A DNA stretch of 64,000 bases, from contig CBFFRQ010000030.1 in NCBI GenBank assembly GCA_965644315.1, positions 310,001 through 374,000 on the forward strand, in the 5' to 3' direction. The notes below the pieces were generated by a model. The model worked only from the letters and a program-made list of their open reading frames with translations, ran no database searches and had not been told where the DNA came from. This DNA is from Caecitellus pseudoparvulus (Eukaryota > Bigyra: Bicosoecida). Position numbers and translations under genes: made by a program. Position 1 is the first letter of the stretch. Every line of letters starts with the position of its first letter. This document shows, one piece after another, positions 42,701 through 49,704 of the stretch.

Positions 42701-43119
42701 TCGTCACGCGCTTGCGCCCCTTCACGGCCCACGCGCCTGATGCCATGCACCTGGACCTGGGGCAGCCCTCCAGCACGCCCGGCCGCGTCGGCACGTGGGT
42801 GCTGGGGTCGGACGGCACCATCAGCATGATGCTGCCCATGAACGAGCCAGATTTCAAGCGCCTGTACAGTGTGCAGAAGCTGCTGAACTCTGCCTTGCCG
42901 CACACTGGCGGGGCGAACCCGAAACTGGGCAGGCTGTTCCACAACTCGGAAGTGCCGGGGCACCGGCCAAAGCCGAGGATCGTGGACGGCAGTCTGGTTT
43001 GGAAGTTCAATAGTCTTGACAGTCGTATGCAGCGTGAAGTGGCACGCACAGTGGGCACCTCTCGTGATCGGGTGGTGCAGACGCTGCGGGAAGTGGACAG
43101 CGTGTCGAAGGTGGTATGA
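36742..43119 (+). CDS. CPSF1: CPSF-160, cleavage and polyadenylation specificity factor subunit 1
   Basis: A single 6.4-kb exon, 2125 residues from MADTFAVHRELLPAT. CPSF-160 is the beta-propeller scaffold of the mRNA 3'-end processing complex and holds WDR33, CPSF-30 and the AAUAAA-recognition module. The N-terminal MMS1/propeller region (VVARPHHVSVYLL, VLVLSFDNCRVSIVGFD, SLSF-equivalent strands) and the C-terminal CPSF_A domain (VTGVQAMFLQGRWYIIIAAG, GNVSLWSYNP, LLNSALPHTGGANPK) are clear. The family usually has about 1400-1450 residues; the excess lies in low-complexity insertions. The acidic DLYG element that precedes a propeller strand in animal CPSF1 occurs twice (EDDVDLYGLAG and EEDLYGGEAA). 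Lack of introns over 6 kb is notable in a genome where small genes have several. Confidence 0.9.
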   Translation: MADTFAVHRELLPATSVEHSVFADVVGPGSANLVVARPHHVSVYLLASGSEVSSAIPALVGHSRTRQPLPMQATWCHLEHVATLHVPETIHGMSKLPLTGLAAFAASGLEAVDVLVLSFDNCRVSIVGFDPFRKQLKTLAMLNLSPDATGFGSDARALPSVVRTTGAAGMWEACVDPEGRCIAAMATEDQLALIPLRTEGSSVDLAQLEAAGPPRDRVVAGGLDAGTDGSVGRDEAPASGVHALKAMSSLVHSEPFVAPLVLMHPSLRAGLLRDMAFLPGSLEPTLAMLHEPTPSSACRFVEGENMCWLSVFSLDLPRKKHPLLWQVQDLPPDSFCILPVPRPLGGIMVLAASSVMYCNQSTRLAFPLNAFGPHLLAGSQGFQMDLSNVSMGVSLDAPRATWLDDVTFIVQTAEGATLEMQLDSPPMSGQVNGLRVQGLANSLGFPASGATTLSTLHGRWLFSGSRHDDCSLHLFYPRQLTEAMEAAAGATSQLRQALEAGTDTRQARAALDAALSAARAAKAGAGLHSVAGASAFHFELHDMLSVFGGATDLAQGLCSVPNQHYKALPWAPRGQDLVVAAGHNRAGSMLTVTRGLRLNTFAFWQLGGVVAAWGLHVDGVVSLPSAAGRSAASALLGSTGADAGQADSRPYHNLVVVGVGRYTRVFFATDQMLEVSPHQAPVRVDVPSLAVSALDDGLVVLQAHPHGVRAAASSGSVLSERVIGEGADAFNLPQGTCFVSARMTGSWTVLRTSQGAVVIVQWTGGEFVEYSLPDTLWGWSTDPATSVAVHVDGGDAVLSGLIADFRWHAHALWEGDAVDLVHGKGTWVDAVTGEDEAGESTNMNFDLEPDSLAHLLVTGHAAALRLPANQPVAAASVSQEPSWLEGALGAVAAARVRRALLSDEGELSDLAATLHRSTEAPQVHPDDVLPKGFVQFQSGKAGESGEELQQSSKRARGLDAPAGGLLGSDADGGIVQLVADEDEDDVDLYGLAGADGVPGGVDGLEGVHGGAARIPALAAPGAASAPTTFAAFASEATETGAWCYPPSGPLPAMQAVLTSSEAGSSEPTSGDDASLAGEVGEEAVPGTGGSKRDRLEAFGMGGVFWGQGVFGAEAGDAPPLVDEALDSSAEPAAAVARHSRRSRKAKDAAELGAPSQGAEDEEEDLYGGEAAQDAGAEDPLSATGAEGVAATPQTQHATANLPLVFISRRSGTVQVLALPSLTLLASFPNAHAAPELLLNTLAPTTCPAAFSWLLTAPAGAASAVKPAAPQGALGSTVAHAPLTAITLSVPELVSAFEQSPFPSSDCGSCATLPPGARPAPHRPRTYVRDMTVSVLNGAPTLCMYLSDGTVSAYALGGEGAAASGGLGVPPAEEATIAARFGVPPALRHRLAPRLKWLRVQSSVVTLPPSAQPGAQGGSQAGAADCVPPVHMQAAQAAQQAGVPGVVEFPLLVGIEDASGWSGVAALSSSPVLVTATPSSGLTMTPLIVPDCGPRSVPREGVQNEHLLAQALRASSMQPAGSILQGRFPLGAVAALHTPHAPTGLVMGLAGLQGLLSGVLPPKQGVTVLPAAAGGGGAVVMKSPLGATPRRVAYLEQGSITPFVKAAPKSELGMSGGDDGAGGWGGLGKVILGGASSRISADSTPDVRPLFAVLSSRDLPRDEDAERAAAAEREMRLGTEYVQTAVGPHRDAVVPRVVGVDGGAPPVTVPVHDVLLMKRVRDLLPGEVPLRMPADQRDAVPLEPERLAALAPDDMVPVHRTPLGQTEHGLVVAEAAMTEASAARSESIVMVGTGDVTPAGEDDACYGRVVLFKVAYVNAGQVEGDDEGLPRMVPKLTQTHELPFRAPVTGVQAMFLQGRWYIIIAAGMTVHAYRWEPLAVKLPKVGFMDVGYMVSDVMAVKDFLVMGDALSSIGLAQYRLKAHNLACLAENGARFRTRAVGLMVQGQDMILVGADVKGNVSLWSYNPAVAGTSLVHTGDMRVHGGGTVVTRLRPFTAHAPDAMHLDLGQPSSTPGRVGTWVLGSDGTISMMLPMNEPDFKRLYSVQKLLNSALPHTGGANPKLGRLFHNSEVPGHRPKPRIVDGSLVWKFNSLDSRMQREVARTVGTSRDRVVQTLREVDSVSKVV

Positions 43120-43289
43120 TTGCATCATTCGCGGAACGCAATTTGGACCTCCAATGCACGATCCACCCCGCTGCTGCTCGTATGACCCCGAGCAGCACTT
43201 TCTCAGCCCGTGTAACAGTCAACTTGTGATACAGCGACACTCTGTGTTGCTAGCGTTGTGATTGCCCTCCTCGCAATCCAGCATCAGTC

Positions 43290-44212
43290 ATGGTAAGTGC
43301 CGCTCAGAGTGGATGGGAGCACAGCAGGTTGTTGGGGACGGGCATGCGCGCGCTCAGGGAGCCTGCCCTGCACCTGCCGTTGCCAAACAGCAGGCAACTG
43401 CATCGTTTGTGTGGCATTCCTGTGCCAGGCAGCGTTGAGCTGTCCTGAGCAGGCGGCAGGCGATGGCCGTGGCGGCTTGCGGAATTAGGCAGCTGCACGC
43501 CCTCGTGCTCCAGTGTCTGCGAGCCTGGCACGGGGCCGCGTCGTGTGCATTCCCCGGGGCATGCTCGTCCCATGAGTTGTTGTGTCTGCTGCTGCTCGCT
43601 GCAGTGCTGTGCCGTTGCGCTCCACACCACCAGCCCGCACGCCTGCACTGGCTCCCTCCTCGTCTCTGTCCAGGGCCGCGTGCGTACCAAGACCGTCAAG
43701 CGCTCTGCGCGCCTTGTTGTCGAGCGATTCTACAGCAAGCTGTGCCTGGACTTCCACATCAACAAGCGCGTGCGTAGCGAGCGGCACCGCCGGCGCCAGT
43801 TTTCGCCGGCGCACATCCTTGCCCTTTGCCCTTCCAGATCTGCGACGAGGTCTGCATCGTGCCTTCCAAGCGCATGCGCAACAAGATCGCCGGTTTCGTG
43901 ACCCACTTGATGCGCCGCATCGAAGGTGGTGCCAACGTCCGTGGCATCTCCCTGAAGCTGCAGGAGGAGGAGCGCGAGCGCCGCCTGGACTTCGTCCCTA
44001 AAGAGTCCGCCCTGAAGGTCGCAGAGATCAAGGTCGACAAGGACACCCGCGCCATGCTGAAGAAGCTGGGCTGCAACCTGGATGTCGGTGATGCCGATGT
44101 GCGCCGGGACCGTGCCGGCAACCGCCGTGGCTTCCGCAAGGGAGGGGACCGCACTCGTCGCCCCCGCACTGGCGCCGCCGCCGGCCCTGTGGGCAGCAAC
44201 CCCGCCAAGTAA
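43290..44212 (+). CDS. RPS17: 40S ribosomal protein S17 (eS17)
   Basis: Three coding exons: the ATG alone (43290-43292, followed directly by gtaagt), 43674-43769 and 43838-44212; about 157 residues. The junctions give [14 protein letters not shown], then [28 protein letters not shown] and THLMRRI...[16 protein letters not shown], the standard eS17 sequence. It is a structural protein of the small-subunit head/beak region. The C-terminus is about 20 residues longer than in animals and rich in Arg and Gly. The 381-bp first intron was examined for a C/D snoRNA because ribosomal protein introns often host them; none is convincing. Confidence 0.95.
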
Positions 44213-44477
44213 GCACACAATCACAGTCACTGTGTGGTGGGCTTACCCAATGCACGGTACAAACACTCGCCCAGATGTGTCGCCCAACTTGCCCTGGTGC
44301 CGCGGCAGCTGTAGCAACGAGAACGGCAGGGCAATCTCAAAACCAATTAACAAGTGTGCACACTCAAGGCTGCCGTGTCATCCATCTCACACTCCTCGCG
44401 TGTGGTGCTTACTGCCTGCCACAGCTGCCTGTCGCACGTGAAACGCCGCCCCGTCGGACGCCGCCCAATTTGTCACC

Positions 44478-45441
44478 ATGGCTGCCGTGCGTCACGCAGC
44501 CGACTCGCCTTGAGCTGTGCAGTCTCCAAACTCCACTGGCTTGGCTGCCTTGCCCCCTTGCAGATGCCCCTTGCGAAGGCCATCTCGGCTTGGGTGCGTG
44601 AGAAATGTCGCAGTGAAACGGCAGGCCGTGCACGGTGCCTGCGGGCCGCCTCGTTGCACAGGAAGCGACGTCAGGCGAAAGCGCCGCAGAGGCGAAGGAA
44701 ATCAAGATCATGGGCGGTGTGCCCCAAGACGACGGCAAGAAGCGCGTCTTCATCACGCGCCTTGACGCCACGCTTGGCTCACTGGCCAACTGCGAGTGCG
44801 TGCAGGAGCTGGCGCACGCAGCAGTTGCGGGCCCAGCAACACCCCACGGCTCTCCGCAGGCGCCTGTCTTTGTCCACGAACCTGATTGACAAGATGTTTG
44901 CTCTCACCGGCATGTCCAACCTCAAGATCCTCTCCCTGGCCCGCAACCGCCTCAAGCGCATCGAGAAGCTGGAGGATGTCGCAGACACCCTGGAGCAGCT
45001 GTGGCTCAGCTACAACGAGATCTCATCCCTGGACGGCCTGCAGGGCATGAACAAGCTGGAGGTGCTGTACATGAGCAACAACTCCATCAAGGAGTGGAGC
45101 GAGCTTGACAAGCTGGTGCGTGGCGGGCGTGGCACGAAACGCACAGCTTCGCTTTGCCGCAGCAAACTGCTGTGCCCACTGCTCAGGCTGAACTGGAGAG
45201 CTTGCGGGAGGTGCTGTTCATTGGGAATGACATTTACGACGGCTTGGAGCCCGAAATGGCCCGCCTCATGGTGGTGAAGCACCTGCCCAACGTGCGTGGC
45301 AGCGGTGGAGCAAGCTCTGCACGCAGAATCACACAGCAAGTGGCGCACTGGCGCCGCAATGCCCGTCTCCCCGCGCAGATCACCAAGGTGGACGCGGTGC
45401 TCATCAAGGACGACGACAGGCAGCGCGCAGCAGAGCTATAG
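44478..45441 (+). CDS. DNAL1: axonemal dynein light chain LC1 (DNAL1)
   Basis: Six exons: 44478-44486, 44564-44593, 44662-44795, 44860-45115, 45187-45291, 45379-45441; about 198 residues. Every intron begins gtgcgt. The spliced protein follows LC1 closely: AKAISAWEATSGESAAEAKEIKI, SLANCERLSLSTNLIDK, NLKILSLARNRLKRIEKLEDV, LEQLWLSYNEISSLDGL, KLEVLYMSNNSIKEWSELDKL and LREVLFIGNDI. LC1 is the leucine-rich-repeat light chain that binds the microtubule-binding domain of the outer-arm gamma heavy chain. Length matches the family (190-200). The stop is only 5 bp from the stop of the opposite-strand zinc-finger gene, so the 3' UTRs must overlap. Confidence 0.93.
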
Positions 45442-45446
45442 GCGCG

Positions 45447-46214
45447 TTATGGCCCCGCGGTCAGCTGCAGCACTGGCAGGGCAGGCTCTTCGTCAAACTT
45501 GGCCAGGTAGGCGAAGCGGAAGGCGTCATGCAGCGCCAGGATGTTGAACACGTCCAGGTATGCGTCTTTGCTGAAGGACCAGACAGACATGTCCATGAGG
45601 GACAATGCAATGTCGTGCCCCGAGGCAGCAGCGTGCTCAGCGGCGTGGCCGTTGGCGTAGCGTGAGCACAGCACAGCCCAGCAGCCCAGACACACCCACA
45701 CTTCAGCATGGCCGCACTCGCTGCAGGTGGGGGCCTTGAGGAACTCCCCTGACTCCGGCAAGGGGCCCAAGTGCTTGTGGGCGCCTTCGTACTCCGTCAG
45801 GGGCAGCACGGCCACGCCACCCTCCTGGGCCAGCAGCGCTGCCAGTGCCGCATCGGACATGTCTGCAGCTGGCGCAGGAGCTGCAGCGGTCTGCGCGGCA
45901 GCCGTGCTTGGGGCAGCCGCGGCCGCTGTGCTGGGGTGTGCGATGCGCTTGACCTCCTGCACCACCGCGTGTGAGCGCAGTTCAGGCAGCGTTGCGCCAG
46001 TCTCGAGGTCCAGCACTTCGCCGTCCAGCAGGCGGAGTGCAACGCCATGACCCGATTTCTCAGCGTGCTTGGCAGCTTGGCTGGTGCTGTCCCTGTGCTC
46101 CAGACAAGTGAAGCACTTCAGGCACACGACGAGGTGCTCGCTTGCCCCCGTCGCCTGAGCAAGGCGGGCCTTTCGGCGTGGTGAGACCTGCATGCAGGCA
46201 CCGCCCGTGGTCAA
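45447..46214 (-). CDS. protein with UBP-type (ZnF-UBP) zinc fingers, 5' end uncertain
   Basis: A ~250-residue open frame; the 5' part probably continues in small upstream exons. The C-terminal ZnF-UBP has the expected ligand ladder: APTCSECGHAEVWVCLGCWAVLCSRY followed by NGHAAEHAAASGHDIALSL. In deubiquitinases, BRAP and HDAC6 such fingers bind the free C-terminal Gly-Gly of ubiquitin. Near the N-terminus a second, shorter unit (VVCLKCFTCLEHRD...KHAEKSGHGVALRLLDG) looks like the second half of another ZnF-UBP; its first CxxC would have to be in an upstream exon (a gcatgcag acceptor near 46191 supports splicing there). No protease or ligase domain is seen. Tandem ZnF-UBP without a catalytic domain suggests a ubiquitin reader. 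Confidence 0.65.
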   Translation of the reverse strand: MTTGGACMQVSPRRKARLAQATGASEHLVVCLKCFTCLEHRDSTSQAAKHAEKSGHGVALRLLDGEVLDLETGATLPELRSHAVVQEVKRIAHPSTAAAAAPSTAAAQTAAAPAPAADMSDAALAALLAQEGGVAVLPLTEYEGAHKHLGPLPESGEFLKAPTCSECGHAEVWVCLGCWAVLCSRYANGHAAEHAAASGHDIALSLMDMSVWSFSKDAYLDVFNILALHDAFRFAYLAKFDEEPALPVLQLTAGP

Positions 46215-46714
46215 GCCAGCTCACTCACAGCGCACTGGGTGGTGTCAGCTGCAGAGAAAGTGTCTGGGACACAGCTCGCGATGCTTGATTGCGCGTCGCC
46301 GGCGCCTTGAGCTGCTTCCAAAGCCATACGTGTCGTGCGGAAATTGGAAGGCCACTACAAACGCAGACCTGTCGCTACTTCGTGGATGCGGGGCAAGTTC
46401 TAGGCACCCGAGGCAGCCACGTGTTCTGCATACCTTGTGACTGCGGTGGGCGAGCTGGATGTGTTTGCTGTCTTGAATTGGCGCGTGGCTGGTCGCAGCT
46501 GCGCCATGCCAATCCTGCAAGAGACTGTGTCGCAGCGGGGTGTAGGGGGATGATGACATGTGCCGTATCCTCCTGGGAACTATTGTGCACAATCTACTAC
46601 CGGCGGGACCAGCTGCTGTCCAGGATGGGGTTCAGGTGATTGTGTGGTTCGGATGCTCAGTCCGCGACGTGCAGAGGATGGGAGGGAATGAGTGCCAACA
46701 CAGCAGTTGGAGCC
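46215..46714. other. spacer with probable 5' exon(s) of the ZnF-UBP gene
   Basis: 500 bp. A small minus-strand segment near 46230-46250 is bounded by ctctgcag and gtgagtga and could be a mini-exon (reading DTTQCA) of the zinc-finger gene. Nothing else is convincing; the left part of this spacer is otherwise the upstream region of that gene and the right part the 3' UTR of the Tim9-like gene. Confidence 0.3.
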
Positions 46715-47109
46715 TTAGGTGACCTTGGTTCCGAGAGGCGTGGCTGCCACCCCCGTGTCGTGGGCAGCTTGCTGCTTGGCCATGAAGTCTGCCTGCTGGC
46801 TGGCCTGCACCTCGGCAACTCGGCGTTGGATGCGGCCAGACAGCTTCAAGTACTTGCCGACAGCGTTGGCGACGCATTCCTTCTCCTTGCCGGACAATTT
46901 GCTGCTGCGGAAGCTGTGCACACACTGCTTGAACGACACCTGCACGACTGTGTTGTACAGCCTGCGGAGACGGGAGCGGAACTTGGAGTGCGTGACACGC
47001 GCAGGGTGCTGCCAGACGGCACAGCGCCCGCGCAGCCCACGCACTGAACGCTCTGTTCCACCTGCATCATGGCCACCATCTTCTGCAGCTCGCCATCGGA
47101 GATTGCCAT
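46715..47109 (-). CDS. Tim9-like small TIM chaperone with altered twin-CX3C motif
   Basis: Two exons: 47109-47045 (MAISDGELQKMVAMMQ...) and 46961-46715, joined by an 83-bp gtgcgt...cgcag intron; about 103 residues. The core VQLYNTVVQVSFKQCVHSF...LSGKEKECVANAVGKYLKLSGRI follows Tim9 residue by residue (LYNxLxxxCFxxCVxxF...LxxxExxCVxxCxxKxLKxSxR). Tim9 with Tim10 ferries hydrophobic precursors across the mitochondrial intermembrane space. In the canonical protein two CX3C pairs form an outer (C1-C4) and an inner (C2-C3) disulfide. Here C1 is Ser (SFKQC) and C4 is Ala (CVANA), so only the inner pair remains; the spacing between C2 and C3 (15 residues) is normal. The C-terminal tail is ~30 residues longer than usual. 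Confidence 0.8.
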
Positions 47110-47375
47110 GACTGCGCGGTGAAGTAACGAAGCTGGGCCGGCTGTCGAGAGGCTGGTGCTGTGGCTTGTGCGAGGGCTGCCCGAGGCGCGCAGACGTCGA
47201 GTTCCGGGAGACGGACGGGGCTGGGGGGACACCGATCTTCTTTGTCTTCCCAAAGTGGAGGATTTCGGATTGAATTGGGCACCATGCTCGCCTGGGTGAG
47301 GCAGCAGAGCCGCGAAGCCCTGTAGTCAGGCCACCCCCCCCCACTTCCACGCTCTGCACCGGTCGATCCTGTCGC

Positions 47376-49244
47376 CTAGCTCGCCCCCCCGCCCTCGGCA
47401 ACAGAGCTCAAGTGCAAGAGCGCAGCGCCCAGCGTTGCGTGGGCGGCGCGTGGAGTGAGGGGGGGTGTCGCCATGCCGCCCCCCTCATCCCCCCCCTCCA
47501 CCTGAGGTGGAGGCAAGCCTGCCTCCGCTGCCGCCTTCTGAGCGGCCTCGGCAGCCGCCTTGGCCCGTTCACGCGCCAGAGTAGCGGCTGTGCGGGCCGC
47601 TTCCACAGCTTCCTGCGCTGCTAGGGCAGCTGCGTCCACCTGCACGCACACGTGCAGCTCAGGCAGGAGGCGCAGGCCAGCCTGACGCAGGGTGACGTCA
47701 TTTGACAGGTGATCCAGGCACTGCCCGGCCACGGAGAGGGAGTGTGGGGGCACGCCCACCTCGGCTTCCACGCGCTGGCGCAGGGTGCCCAAGGTGGTGT
47801 TCCGTAATTCCGCCGTGGCGAAGGGAATGTCTACGTTGCGGCTGACCAGGGCGGGCGAGTCCAGAGAGGCAGGCTGGGAGGCTGTCAAAGTGATGCGTGA
47901 GCCGGGGGGGTCCAGAAAACAGTGCACGTGGTAGTGGCGGGCTGGCGGCAGACCCAGCTGGTGCAGGGGGGTGTCCGGCGCACCGCGCAGGGCAGCTCCA
48001 CCCACCAGGATGTGGTCGGGGTGGCGGCGCCCTGGCAGGTGCTGGGCACAGGCTGATGCAAGGTGGTGCAGGGTGGGCATGCCCCGTCCTGCACCGGCAG
48101 CCACCTCTGCGTGGGAGAGGGCCAGCTGCTTGTGTCGCACGCCCCACACGCGAGGCAGGTGTTCCAGAGGCACTTCCCGGAGTGTGGACGCCGTATCCAG
48201 CTGCACACCAGGCGGCACCCACAGCAGGGTGAGGGAGAAGCGCCCAGGGTGGTGTGTGTCAGCTGATGGGGGGAGGGGCTGGGTGAGATCCACACGCACA
48301 CCTCCCTCCACATCCAGCACAAAGTCAGGCGGGCGGTCAGGCAAACCCGTCGCAGCAGAGGTGATGTCACGCACGATGCTGTCGGCGGCGACGTGTCTGT
48401 CGCGCTGGGCGGCTGGAGAAGCGAAGGCCACGACACAGTGCCGCACCACGCCACGCGGCGGCCTGCACCGCAGTGCAGCGGCCAGGGGCATGACCTGCCG
48501 CGGGAAGAACGCGAGGAAGCGCAGGCTCCCGGGATGTACGCCAGGCAACAAGCTGCGCAGGGCTTCCCCTGAGCCTGCCCGCAGGACGACTCCTGTGCTC
48601 TGCTCCTGCAACGCAGCGGGTGCACCGCCCACCACGCGTTCCGCCGCCTGCAGCAACCAACCGACGCCCCGGCTCTCAAGATCCAACGCTGTGACTGGTA
48701 ACCTGAGAGGCAGGCCAACATGCGACTCAGCAGGGGGGGGTGGCTGCTGCTTCCGCTGCGCTGCCGCCTGCAGCTCAAGGCGTGTTGGTGAAGGCGGCGC
48801 TGGCGGCGGCGCCACCAGTTGCGCCGGCCCCTGCACCTGCACGCTACGCACGGGGGTTGTTCTTTCTTCCATGGGACCGTGAGGAGAGGGGGGCAGTGCC
48901 ACTGATGCCTGTGGTGGCGCCCTCCCGAAGGCTGTCACGGATTCCTCCGAGTGCCAGCTGTGTGGACTGCCGGGCTGGTCACGGCCCGGAGAGGACTGCC
49001 CTGCCACAGGCCGGGAGCCAGCCTGCGCCGAGCGAGCTTGTCGCAGGTGGGACACCCGTTCGCGGGGACTGCGCCCTTCCCGTGGGGCGGGCTCGCCGTG
49101 TGCTGCGGCGTGGGGAGCGTGGAATGGGCTGGCGCCTGGCGGCACCAGGGACAGCGCATGTGGGGAAGGGGGATGCGTCGGCCCGGGCCAGACGCCTGCC
49201 TCGTGGAAGTGGCGGTGGTGATTGGGGGCCACGTGGCCAGTCAT
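47376..49244 (-). CDS. unrecognised protein with ubiquitin-fold-like regions
   Basis: An open frame read here from the ATG at 49244 (MTGHVAPNHH); it stays open to 49346 and the true start may be in an upstream exon near 49389 (MAYKRNGGMH). The first ~200 residues are Pro/Ser/His-rich and disordered. Towards the C-terminus one segment looks like a ubiquitin-type fold: PFATAELRNTTLGTLRQRVEAEVGVPPHSLSVAGQ followed by VTLRQAGLRLLPELHVCV. An earlier segment (ILVGGAALRG...LHQLGLPPARHYHV) looks like the end of another. A helical Ala/Glu-rich tail follows. No catalytic domain is visible. Function unknown; the fold reading is from pattern only. Confidence 0.5.
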   Translation of the reverse strand: MTGHVAPNHHRHFHEAGVWPGPTHPPSPHALSLVPPGASPFHAPHAAAHGEPAPREGRSPRERVSHLRQARSAQAGSRPVAGQSSPGRDQPGSPHSWHSEESVTAFGRAPPQASVALPPSPHGPMEERTTPVRSVQVQGPAQLVAPPPAPPSPTRLELQAAAQRKQQPPPPAESHVGLPLRLPVTALDLESRGVGWLLQAAERVVGGAPAALQEQSTGVVLRAGSGEALRSLLPGVHPGSLRFLAFFPRQVMPLAAALRCRPPRGVVRHCVVAFASPAAQRDRHVAADSIVRDITSAATGLPDRPPDFVLDVEGGVRVDLTQPLPPSADTHHPGRFSLTLLWVPPGVQLDTASTLREVPLEHLPRVWGVRHKQLALSHAEVAAGAGRGMPTLHHLASACAQHLPGRRHPDHILVGGAALRGAPDTPLHQLGLPPARHYHVHCFLDPPGSRITLTASQPASLDSPALVSRNVDIPFATAELRNTTLGTLRQRVEAEVGVPPHSLSVAGQCLDHLSNDVTLRQAGLRLLPELHVCVQVDAAALAAQEAVEAARTAATLARERAKAAAEAAQKAAAEAGLPPPQVEGGDEGGGMATPPLTPRAAHATLGAALLHLSSVAEGGGAS

Positions 49245-49704
49245 GGCATGTGGCGGCGAGTCACTGGTCCGCGGCGCGTGCCTGCGGGTGGGGGAGGCAG
49301 GCGGGCTGCGTGGTCGGTTGCACTGCGACGCGAGAGTGCCAGCCAACCTGCACGTACGGGTGCATGCCTCCGTTGCGCTTGTAGGCCATGGCGGAGGGGG
49401 CGTGGCAGGATTTCAGGGTTGAGGGGGCGTTGCGTGAGAGGGTGCCACCTGCGTGGCCTGCTGCTGCGCTGCGTGGTACCGCGCAATGTGGATGTGGGGT
49501 GGCAGTCTCTGGTGTGTGTTGGGCAGGTTGAGTGGGTGGGTGGTCCTTGCTTCGAGGGGGTCAACGCGCTGCACTTTGTTCAGCACACCACATCTCCCCG
49601 TCATCGCAGAAGCACTCCCTGCACACCCATTGTCAGGAGCCACGCAAGACTGAGCCCCTTCACGGTGCCTATCCGTCCCCCGAAACACGCACGCCCACCA
49701 CGCC
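49245..49704. other. divergent spacer before methyltransferase gene
   Basis: 460 bp. It includes a possible first exon of the minus-strand neighbour (around 49389-49354) and the promoter of the methyltransferase gene. The only candidate intron there would be 31 nt, which I consider too short to accept. Confidence 0.3.

Noticed and set aside
39870-43128. Long minus-strand frames of 687 and 515 residues across CPSF-160
   Set aside because: No family resemblance, and the sense strand encodes a conserved protein throughout.
43293-43673. snoRNA in the long first intron of RPS17
   Set aside because: No paired C (RUGAUGA) and D (CUGA) boxes in a suitable arrangement, and no clear H/ACA hairpins.
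49354-49389. First exon MAYKRNGGMHPY for the ubiquitin-fold-like gene
   Set aside because: The only intron that would restore the frame is 31 nt, shorter than any accepted intron here; kept only as a possibility.
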